Below, piece by piece: positions 1 to 5,069 of a stretch of DNA of 5,594 nucleotides. The position numbers and the translations under genes are program-made. Location: contig JAKABE010000245.1 in the NCBI GenBank assembly GCA_021801945.1, forward strand, positions 1 through 5,594, written 5' to 3'. Each line of letters opens with the position of its first letter. Position 1 is the first letter of the stretch. Origin of the DNA: Acidobacteriota bacterium. Its GTDB lineage: Bacteria > Acidobacteriota > Terriglobia > Terriglobales > Acidobacteriaceae. The notes under the pieces are model-generated. The model saw only the letters and a list, made by a program, of their open reading frames with translations. It ran no database searches and was not told the origin of the DNA.

Positions 1-358
1 GAGCAATCAACCGCACCGTCCAGCGCGCTCGACCTGCCGGTGGTGGCCCACATACCATGGCAATGATGCGCTGCCCCTGCTCGGCATCCAGCAACGGCTT
101 TTGCCCCGGACGAGGCGCATCGTAGAGGGCACGTTCCAGCCCACCTTCCAGGTAGCGCCTGCCATTCGCCCAAGCCACCTTGGCCGAAATGCCCACTCCA
201 GCTCCGGCCTCCACTGTTGACCGGCCATCATCCATTTGGCGCAGCACCAGTGCTCGAATCACCACCCGCACCGGCTGCACTCTACCGCTCAGCATCTCAT
301 TGATCTGCTGTCGTTCCTGACGCGAAAGCTGAATCTGCAATCCGTTGTTCCAACCCAT
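1..358 (-). CDS. IS630-family transposase, N-terminal part (runs off the left edge)
   Basis: On the minus strand an open frame begins at ATG 358-356 and stays open for 119 codons to the window edge, so the stop lies outside. Residues 12-90 read as the homeodomain-like helix-turn-helix region of IS630 transposases: a basic segment with VRVVIRALVLRQMDDG (30-45), STVEAGAGVGIS (47-58), then RRYLEGGLERALYDAPRPG (67-85), followed by QGQRIIAMVCGPPPAGRARW (94-113), the usual lead-in to the DDE catalytic core. The catalytic acidic residues would lie beyond the edge, so intactness cannot be judged. In the family this protein binds the element's ends and moves it by cut-and-paste into TA targets. Start choice: the ATG follows a weak GCGGAAGC motif; the frame stays open upstream, but no better ATG is visible. 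Family assignment is confident from remembered sequence. Confidence 0.88.
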   Translation of the reverse strand, partial: MGWNNGLQIQLSRQERQQINEMLSGRVQPVRVVIRALVLRQMDDGRSTVEAGAGVGISAKVAWANGRRYLEGGLERALYDAPRPGQKPLLDAEQGQRIIAMVCGPPPAGRARWTVRLIA

Positions 359-433
359 GCTTCCGCTATAACGCTTTGTCGCATCCTGCAAAAGTGCCAA
401 CCTTGATTACGAATCTACGAAGTCACGGTACTA
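1..433 (-). mobile_element. One end of an IS630-type insertion sequence (boundary approximate)
   Basis: The transposase start at 358 is followed by about 75 bases without another gene, as expected between an IS630 gene and its terminal inverted repeat. IS630 elements insert at TA and often at CTAG; a CTAG lies at 431-434 and another TA at 429-430, so the outer end probably falls there. The matching inverted repeat at the other end is outside the window, so the boundary is inferred. Confidence 0.4.
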
Positions 434-434
434 G

Positions 435-1245
435 AGCCGTATCCGCATCGTTTCGTATCGCGTGTTTGTGGCGCGGGGCCGGTGGCCCCACCCAACACCC
501 ACGATCTCCCGCTCCCTACAGATGGGGGCGCTCCGTCTTATCGGGATGTCCAGTTGTCGCTTTGCAGGGCCGGAAGACCACGAACGTCAATTGTCAGGAC
601 GAACGATCCGAATCGAAAGCCCGACTTGCATTCCCCAACCTCAGACCGATGAACGCATCTCCATACCCTACGCAATCCGCCGCCATTTCGTTTACAGATC
701 ATTTCTCTCGTCTGGGGCAAAATGACGATAGAGGCCTGCGAGACTTCCATATGAGCGGGGCGCACCCCACGGGCATTGGCAGCCGTCGGCCCTTTCAGCG
801 GTTCTCCGCTTGAGATACAATCGGGCAGAATCTCGGCCTCGCGTGTTCTTCAAAAGGGCGCCGCTTTCCACGCCTTTCAGTGCTCGACAAGGAGCGGAAA
901 GCGGCCGTTATCCTGCTGCGCGCAAAAGGAGGTTCTTTCGGACCTCAGAGCCCTCATTCTCATGGCACGCCGGGGCAGGCCGATGCGCGCAACGGTCGTA
1001 AATCGAACACATCGCATCGCGGAAGCCGCCCTTTCCGGGCCGCCCGAAGGCCGTGGCGCACTTCTTGAAAGCTCTCGTGGAATCAATGAGCAAAGCTGCG
1101 ACTTCCCGCCAAACGAGAGCAAATACAAGAGTCACCGGCTCAGGTCTGTCTCTGTTACAGCTTCTGCGCAACGGTAAGACTGTAAGAGATCTCCTAACCA
1201 AAAGAAAAACAAATGCTTATATCTGCTCGCATGCGCCGGTCACAG
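435..1245. other. About 0.8 kb with no recognisable gene
   Basis: Several frames are open here on both strands, the longest about 145 codons, but none shows a known family, a convincing ribosome binding site, or codon use like the real genes nearby. Overlapping frames on both strands are open together, as expected of GC-rich non-coding sequence. Small hairpins are visible: GGGGCC/GGCCCC at 475-489 with a 3-base loop, and AGCGG/CCGCT at 797-810 with a 4-base loop. Neither has the T-run of a simple terminator. The stretch may be decayed sequence beside the insertion element. I see nothing else in it. Confidence 0.5.
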
Positions 1246-1455
1246 TTTTTGTGAATCGACCACCGGCTAAGAGCCGGTGGCTTCGGTGTTACGGCTGGAA
1301 GCTGGATCGATCGGCCCTGCGGCCGATATTGCTGCCTCAGCCGTGTTGCCTGATCCGCTTTTGTGAATCACCCTGGCCGCTGAGGCTACGCTGGACTCAA
1401 AAACAAAAGCACAATCTGCCGCCGACTGAAGCCGTGGGGTTTTCCGATCCCCGAT
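1246..1455 (-). mobile_element. IS200/IS605-like right-end remnant with omega-RNA-like structure
   Basis: Read on the minus strand, this stretch packs several inverted repeats into 200 bases and ends in a strong 9-bp hairpin followed by TCGATTCAC. That is the arrangement seen at the right end of tnpB-carrying IS200/IS605 elements, where the 3' end of tnpB overlaps the omega RNA. Visible pairs are: the terminal hairpin 1260-1280; a nested pair with outer arms 1291-1297/1338-1344 and inner arms ATCGGCC/GGCCGAT (1310-1316/1321-1327, 4-base loop); an 8-bp pair 1334-1341/1379-1386; a 7-bp pair 1357-1363/1404-1410; and GGGG/CCCC at 1436-1439/1449-1452. Some of these are mutually exclusive. A minus-strand frame open through the region stops at a TAG inside the terminal hairpin (1269-1267), reminiscent of a tnpB tail, but no RuvC or zinc-finger motif is seen upstream. 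It could instead be an unrelated structured intergenic repeat. Confidence 0.4.
1260..1280. repeat. Perfect 9-bp hairpin
   Basis: Arms CCACCGGCT (1260-1268) and AGCCGGTGG (1272-1280) pair perfectly around a three-base AAG loop. No T-run follows on either strand, so an intrinsic terminator is unlikely. The form fits the subterminal imperfect palindromes recognised by Y1 transposases at IS200/IS605 ends, and equally the last hairpin of an omega RNA. Confidence 0.75.
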
Positions 1456-1534
1456 AGGCGACTCTAAAAATGCAGCGCCGCCGCCCGCCGCCGCAGTCCA
1501 GGTCGGCAACAAATCTAGAGTTTCGCCCTGGCGT

Positions 1535-1556
1535 TCATGTGAGCTGGATCACTTTT
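1535..1556. promoter_or_regulatory. CRP/FNR-family operator upstream of the universal stress gene
   Basis: The 16-mer at 1538-1553 reads TGTGA, six bases, TCACT, against the CRP consensus TGTGA-N6-TCACA: nine of ten core bases match, and the right flank continues TTT as in the extended consensus. Its centre is about 81 bases upstream of the ATG at 1627, a normal distance for a promoter-proximal site. No clear -35 or -10 is seen after it in the GC-rich leader, as would be expected of an activator-dependent promoter. The regulator is not in the window. Half-sites of this form favour CRP-type over FNR-type (TTGAT) proteins. Confidence 0.55.
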
Positions 1557-1614
1557 AGGGGTGCGCCCCGGCACATCCCTGCGGCGTCTCCGGTGCCACG
1601 CTGTCCTCAAGAAT

Positions 1615-1620
1615 GAGGTG
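1615..1620 (+). promoter_or_regulatory. Ribosome binding site that fixes the Usp start
   Basis: GAGGTG lies six bases before the ATG at 1627. The same frame is open upstream to an ATG-less start at 1561, but that would add 22 residues unlike the Usp family and would use a start with no such site. Confidence 0.7.
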
Positions 1621-1626
1621 TGCGCC

Positions 1627-2568
1627 ATGTCCGGATCTGGCAGCGAACGCTGGGCCCGGCCGGCGGTGATCCTGGTCGCCACCGATCTGGGCGACCTGGA
1701 CCGGCTGATGCCCATTGCCCTGGAACAAGCAGGGGAAGCCGGAGCACGTCTTATCCTCCTTCATGTCCTGGCCGCCAGCGGCACGATCTCCACCGACGCC
1801 GCCGGATTGCCCTATTACGACACCGCCGGAGTCCTTGAGTTTTGTGAGCGGGCGCTGGTTCCCTGGTGTGAACGGGCGCACCGGTCCAACGTCGTTTGCG
1901 AAGCCTTGGTGCGCGAAGGCAACCCCGCTCACCAGATTGAGGCCGCCGTCCGACAGTTCCGACCGGACCGCGTGCTTCTGGGGACCCGAAGCCGGAGCAA
2001 GCTCAGTAAGTTGCTCTTAGGCTCCGTGGCAGAGCAAGTGCTGCGCTCGGTCAACCTCCCGGTCATTACCGTGGGTCCTGAGGCTCATCTCCCGGTGACG
2101 AGTGGAGACGAACGCGTCGTCCTGCACGCCACCACTTTGCGAGAGACCTCTCGCCCGAGTGCGGCGCTTGCCTGCGAGATCGCGGCCAGCCGGAAGGCGA
2201 AGGTGGTTTTGCTCCACGTTTTGCCGCCCATCGACGAGATGGAATGCAAGGGTCTGCCTACGGGCCTGGACTCGGCCGCCATGCAGGAACTGCGTATCCT
2301 TGCCGCCGAAACCGGAACGGTCTGCGGAGGCGCGGAGCCGCTCATTGTCCACGGCAACCCTTCCATCGAAATTCTGGCTACGGCCTCGGCGCGCCACGCA
2401 AGCCTCATCGTGCTCGGCGCCACCCGCCGATCCACTTTTGAAAACCTCACCCGCGACCGCACCGTCTACCGCGTTCTGGCCCACGCGCGCTGTCCTGTGA
2501 TGACCCTCCGCGAGCCTCCGGAGCAGGTTGCAGAGCCTCGCGCCGAATCCACCGCCATCCATTGCTGA
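1627..2568 (+). CDS. Tandem-domain universal stress protein (UspA family)
   Basis: The 313-residue cytoplasmic protein carries two Usp domains in tandem, at about 12-149 and 162-294; many Usp proteins have one domain of about 140 residues. Domain 1 opens with PAVILVATDL (12-21), has the second strand LILLHVL (42-48), and carries the nucleotide-loop motif as GTRS, nine residues, GS (119-133). This is close to the ATP-binding consensus G-x2-G-x9-G-S/T, with Ser in place of the second Gly. Domain 2 repeats the fold (VVLHATTL 164-171, VVLLHVLP 193-200, LIVLGATRRS 260-269), but the loop has Asp277-Arg278 where Gly-Ser is expected, so it probably does not bind ATP in the usual way. Family members respond to starvation, oxygen limitation or other stress; the exact role is unknown. 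The start is set by GAGGTG six bases upstream. The gene stands alone, with a CRP-like palindrome in its leader. Confidence 0.9.
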   Translation: MSGSGSERWARPAVILVATDLGDLDRLMPIALEQAGEAGARLILLHVLAASGTISTDAAGLPYYDTAGVLEFCERALVPWCERAHRSNVVCEALVREGNPAHQIEAAVRQFRPDRVLLGTRSRSKLSKLLLGSVAEQVLRSVNLPVITVGPEAHLPVTSGDERVVLHATTLRETSRPSAALACEIAASRKAKVVLLHVLPPIDEMECKGLPTGLDSAAMQELRILAAETGTVCGGAEPLIVHGNPSIEILATASARHASLIVLGATRRSTFENLTRDRTVYRVLAHARCPVMTLREPPEQVAEPRAESTAIHC

Positions 2569-2644
2569 GGCGGGCCGGATCGTTCTCCACGGACGTCCAT
2601 CACCGATGACGCCAGCCATATGGAAGACCTGCAAGACCGATTCT
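2569..2644. other. Short convergent intergenic gap
   Basis: These 76 bases separate the converging stop codons of the Usp and symporter genes. No stem followed by a T-run is visible on either strand, so if a bidirectional terminator exists it is not of the simple intrinsic kind. Confidence 0.5.
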
Positions 2645-4054
2645 TCAGAGAGTCGAGGGTTTGCCTTGCATTCGCAACTCCCCTGACGACGAATTCGTCA
2701 ACTCGCTTTCCAGGCGCAACGCCATCTCTCCCGTGAAACCCTCCCCATCGCCTGAACCTTGCTGCAAGCGCGGCCAAAGCAGGGCATAGAGGCTGACGAA
2801 GACGTAGCCGGCCAATGGAACTAAATAGGCCAGCGCAATCCGGTGTGTGCTCTGTGCGATCAAGCCCATGACCGGTGTCAGTACCGCACCGCCGACGATG
2901 GCCATTACGATCAATGCTCCGCCGACCTTGGTGTTGCGGCCCAACCCCTGGATTCCCAACGCGAAGATTGTCGGATACATAACGGACATGAAGAAACTGG
3001 TGAGGAAAATCGCCCACAGACCCAGCCAGCCAGGGTAGACAACGGCTACGGCCAAGAGAAGAATGTTGATGGCCCCGTAAAGGGCCATGAGCACATGCGG
3101 CCGAACCGTGCGCATGATCGCCGAGGAGGCAAAGCGGCCCACGCCAAAGGCAACCAGCGTGCCAGTGAGCAGGTAGCCGGCGATCTTTTCATGCTCATGC
3201 GTCGAGTCCTGGATATATTGGATGAAATAACTCCAGGTGCCAACCTGCGCTCCCACATACATAAACTGGGCGAGGACGGCAAACAACAGTGCCGGCTGTC
3301 TGAGCAACTCGCGGTAGCTGCCGTGGTCCTCACCGGCTCCCTCGTGCTCGGCCGCAATGCGGGGGAACTTCGTGATGGCGATGAGAATGGCCCAGGCAAT
3401 CGCAATCGCGCCGATAAAGGCGTAGGGGGCCACGACACGCATCGTTTCGCCATGCTGGTAGGCAGCGTAGGTGTGCGCCGCACGCATGGCGGCTACCTGC
3501 GCGGGCGTGAGCTCCACACCCGAAAAGATGAAGACTGTGCCCACCAGGACACCACAGATGGAGCCCAACGGATTGAAGGCCTGTGCGAAGTTGAGCCGGC
3601 GCGCCGCGCTCCTGGCATCGCCCATCTGCGCGATGAACGGATTGGATGCGGTTTCAAGAAACGAGAGGCCGCTGGCAATGACAAACAGCGCACCCAAGAA
3701 ATAACCGTACCTGCCGATCAGCGCAGCCGGCCAGAACAGAAATGCGCCGATGCCGAACAGGAGCAGGCCGGCGATAAAGCCAAACTTGTAGCCGTAGCGG
3801 CGCATGAGCAAAGCCGCCGGAGAAGCCAGAAGGAAATAGCCCAGATAAAAGGCCGATTGCACCAAACCTGCCTGAAAGCGGGAAAGGGCGAATGAGGTCA
3901 TGAATTGGCGGATCAGAATATCGTTCAGGTTGTTGGGCAATGCCCATAAGAAAAACAGAACGGTAACCAGGACAAATGGGGCCATCAATCCCGCAGGGAT
4001 CAATCTCGGCGGCACTTCGCTCTTGTGCGATTCGCCCGGCATGGCAGTCAGCAT
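2645..4054 (-). CDS. fucP: FucP-type sugar:proton symporter (major facilitator superfamily)
   Basis: A 469-residue inner-membrane protein with about twelve hydrophobic helices, matching the fucose/galactose/glucose symporter family. Compared from memory with E. coli FucP, the motifs align along the length: FFLWALPNNLNDILI (34-48), FQAGLVQSAFYLGYF (60-74), LETASNPF (133-140), RLNFAQAFN (153-161), AVLAQFMYVGAQ (259-270) and YPTIFALGI (360-368). The proton-coupling and sugar-site residues are kept: Asp45 and Glu134 (E. coli Asp46 and Glu135), Gln158, Asn161 and Tyr360. A hydrophilic tail of about 45 residues follows the last helix and is absent from the E. coli protein. Substrate is uncertain: family members import L-fucose, galactose, glucose or N-acetylglucosamine. 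The GH27 enzyme beyond 5070 makes galactose plausible. Start: ATG at 4054 with AAGGAAG five bases upstream; an in-frame ATG four codons later is less well placed. The gene symbol marks the family, not proven fucose transport. Confidence 0.9.
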   Translation of the reverse strand: MLTAMPGESHKSEVPPRLIPAGLMAPFVLVTVLFFLWALPNNLNDILIRQFMTSFALSRFQAGLVQSAFYLGYFLLASPAALLMRRYGYKFGFIAGLLLFGIGAFLFWPAALIGRYGYFLGALFVIASGLSFLETASNPFIAQMGDARSAARRLNFAQAFNPLGSICGVLVGTVFIFSGVELTPAQVAAMRAAHTYAAYQHGETMRVVAPYAFIGAIAIAWAILIAITKFPRIAAEHEGAGEDHGSYRELLRQPALLFAVLAQFMYVGAQVGTWSYFIQYIQDSTHEHEKIAGYLLTGTLVAFGVGRFASSAIMRTVRPHVLMALYGAINILLLAVAVVYPGWLGLWAIFLTSFFMSVMYPTIFALGIQGLGRNTKVGGALIVMAIVGGAVLTPVMGLIAQSTHRIALAYLVPLAGYVFVSLYALLWPRLQQGSGDGEGFTGEMALRLESELTNSSSGELRMQGKPSTL

Positions 4055-4059
4055 GAAAA

Positions 4060-4066
4060 CTTCCTT
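4060..4066 (-). promoter_or_regulatory. Ribosome binding site of the symporter gene
   Basis: On the minus strand AAGGAAG stands five bases before the ATG at 4054, supporting the longer of two possible starts. Confidence 0.65.
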
Positions 4067-4079
4067 AGATAGAGATTGT

Positions 4080-4090
4080 GAACCACGTTC
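4080..4090. promoter_or_regulatory. Small palindrome in the symporter leader, possible operator
   Basis: GAAC-CAC-GTTC is a perfect 4-bp inverted repeat around three bases, about 26 bases upstream of the symporter ATG. Sugar transporter genes often have an operator near here, but the arms are short, the central CG typical of LacI-family sites is missing, and no regulator gene is in the window. It may be chance. No clear -35/-10 pair is seen in the leader up to about 4300. Confidence 0.2.
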
Positions 4091-4309
4091 TCTGCATTGT
4101 GGCCATGCTGCGGAGCTTGTGGCGGCCTACCGGAAAGCTCGCATCGTGCTTGATCCCCGCCGCATCCTTTCTGCGCGTGCTTGAATGACCGTTGCGCCGC
4201 AAAGTCTCCGACGGAAAGAATACGTTTCATCAATTTCGTGACTGCCAGCTCCCCATAACAGAACCTGGGCACTACCGGGAAGCGGCTCTATCGTCTTCCG
4301 CGCTTTCCA

Positions 4310-4507
4310 TCAGACCGGCATTTTCAAAGCCGGCCAGGTTATGCGCAGTGCCGCGATCGCTCGCGACGGACAACCGAAGTATATCTGGTTGGGCGTTTGG
4401 GCCCCCAGCCTGAAGTGCGGACGCTGGCTTTTGTGGAACACGAAGTGGCGCACCTGCACATGGGGGTGTCGCAGTCTGCGCTGGTTTCGCTTGGCAATCC
4501 CTGGCAT
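4310..4507 (-). pseudogene. Remnant of an integrase-core (rve) transposase C-terminus
   Basis: The minus-strand frame ending at a TGA (4312-4310) contains HFVFHKSQ followed by RPHFRLGAQTPNQIYFG. This resembles the conserved tail of DDE integrase-core transposases of the IS3/IS481 kind, where a tyrosine/asparagine-rich segment precedes RPHxxLGGxTPxExYF. The codons in this frame are GC-rich at third positions, unlike the competing plus-strand frame. The usual WYN before RPH has decayed and the catalytic core is missing upstream, so only about 60 codons survive. An open plus-strand frame over the same bases lacks a start and any family resemblance. The call rests on one motif and is tentative. 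Confidence 0.42.
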
Positions 4508-4564
4508 TCACCCAGCGAGAAGGGCGACTAAACGCGATGCTCAAAAGGCGCCGAAGACGCATGC

Positions 4565-4674
4565 ACGCTCCATCCGTCTGCGACCTGCTCCCTGGCGCAA
4601 CTGATCGACTTCGCCGAAGCGCAAAATCCGAAGAAGTGGCGCTTGGGAACATGCGCGCTCGCGAGCGGCTGTGA
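4565..4674 (+). pseudogene. Decayed N-terminal fragment of a TolC-like outer-membrane efflux protein
   Basis: From 4565 the frame reads TLHPSATC then SLAQLIDFAEAQNP (4589-4630). This closely resembles the start of the mature outer-membrane factor domain in NodT/TolC-type proteins, typically YTLxELIDLAExxNPETRxAWExARAxAA. After NP the homology continues in another frame from 4636 as VALGNMRARERL, so bases have been lost between 4631 and 4635 (five bases stand where about nine are expected), and a TGA at 4672 ends it. Intact family members form periplasm-spanning trimeric exit ducts of roughly 450 residues; fewer than 40 codons remain here. The fragment runs directly into FUSC-like sequence, which suggests one efflux operon collapsed by an internal deletion. 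Confidence 0.6.
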
Positions 4675-4940
4675 AGGGAAGCGAGTTCAGCAGCCATTTG
4701 CGCATTCGCGCTTGTGGGAGGAATCGTCATCAGTATCGGCAAGCGGGTCTTCATCCTGCCAGGCATTGATTCCATCGCCGGCTTTACACTGCTCTTTGTC
4801 GCGGTCACTCTATGCGCTGTGTGGCTTGCCGCTCCTGGGCCGCGCCGCTCGTATTGCGGGGTGCAAGTCGCAGTCGACTTTTATTTGATAAATCAGAACG
4901 GGTTCAAATTTTAGACCTTGCTCGCCGGGTGAACGTATCG
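4675..4940 (+). pseudogene. Decayed fragment of a FUSC-family (fusaric-acid-resistance type) inner-membrane efflux protein
   Basis: The frame just past the TGA at 4672 reads about 79 codons, including a hydrophobic stretch AAICAFALVGGIVISIG, then RVFILPGIDSIAGFTLLFV, SYCGVQVAVDFYLIN and FKF. This matches the second membrane block of FUSC-type proteins, which pump aromatic acids such as fusaric or p-hydroxybenzoic acid with an HlyD-type adaptor and an outer-membrane factor. It stops at TAG (4912-4914), where the family normally has Gln followed by Thr (FKFQTSL), so a single C-to-T change explains the stop. Homology-like residues (ARRV, compared with ARDRV) reappear shifted after 4920. No start codon with a ribosome binding site precedes it; the N-terminal several hundred residues are absent and the C-terminal domain is lost. 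It is not functional. Confidence 0.68.
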
Positions 4941-5010
4941 AAAGCCTTGGCTTCGAGACGCCCAGATCGGGACGTGCAGAAATCGGTCCCGGCCTCTACA
5001 GGAACCGGAG

Positions 5011-5016
5011 TATGAT
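5011..5016 (+). promoter_or_regulatory. Possible -10 element ahead of the GH27 gene
   Basis: TATGAT lies 54 bases before the ATG at 5070 and is the most AT-rich hexamer in a GC-rich stretch. No recognisable -35 is found at 16-18 bases upstream, so this is weak. Confidence 0.22.
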
Positions 5017-5058
5017 GGTCGCCGGGGTTTGCCGTTCGCGGCGCGCAGTTTGGAAATT

Positions 5059-5063
5059 AGGAG
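5059..5063 (+). promoter_or_regulatory. Ribosome binding site of the GH27 gene
   Basis: AGGAG stands six bases before the ATG at 5070. It fixes the start at the head of a signal peptide rather than at internal Met codons. Confidence 0.75.
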
Positions 5064-5069
5064 CGAAGC

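Noticed and set aside
376..813. Open plus-strand frame of 145 codons
   Set aside because: No ribosome binding site, no family resemblance, odd composition, and other frames on both strands are equally open; the frame also crosses the likely end of the insertion element.
776..1201. Several overlapping 60-130-codon frames on both strands
   Set aside because: They are mutually exclusive, lack recognisable domains, and have no convincing translation signals.
1473..1493. GCC/CCG-rich short repeat run
   Set aside because: Low-complexity GC-rich sequence without a regular unit; no function can be supported.
2017..2634. 205-codon minus-strand frame
   Set aside because: It lies antisense to the clear Usp gene; its openness follows from GC-rich codons of that gene.
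2843..3895. 350-codon plus-strand frame
   Set aside because: It is antisense to the FucP-type gene; its charged, Gln/Arg-rich translation is typical of the complement of a membrane protein gene.
4048..4272. 74-codon minus-strand frame just upstream of the symporter
   Set aside because: It overlaps the symporter start and leader, resembles no family, and has no ribosome binding site.
4258..4531. Plus-strand frame of about 90 codons between two TAA codons
   Set aside because: No start codon near its beginning and no family resemblance; the opposite strand shows a transposase-like motif and better third-position GC.
4272..4808. 178-codon minus-strand frame
   Set aside because: It runs across the TolC-like and FUSC-like remnants, which are recognisable on the other strand, and shows no domain of its own.
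4900..4917. GGGTTCAAATTTTAGACC, resembling a tRNA T-arm
   Set aside because: No acceptor, D-arm or anticodon stem can be built around it, and FUSC homology explains the sequence.
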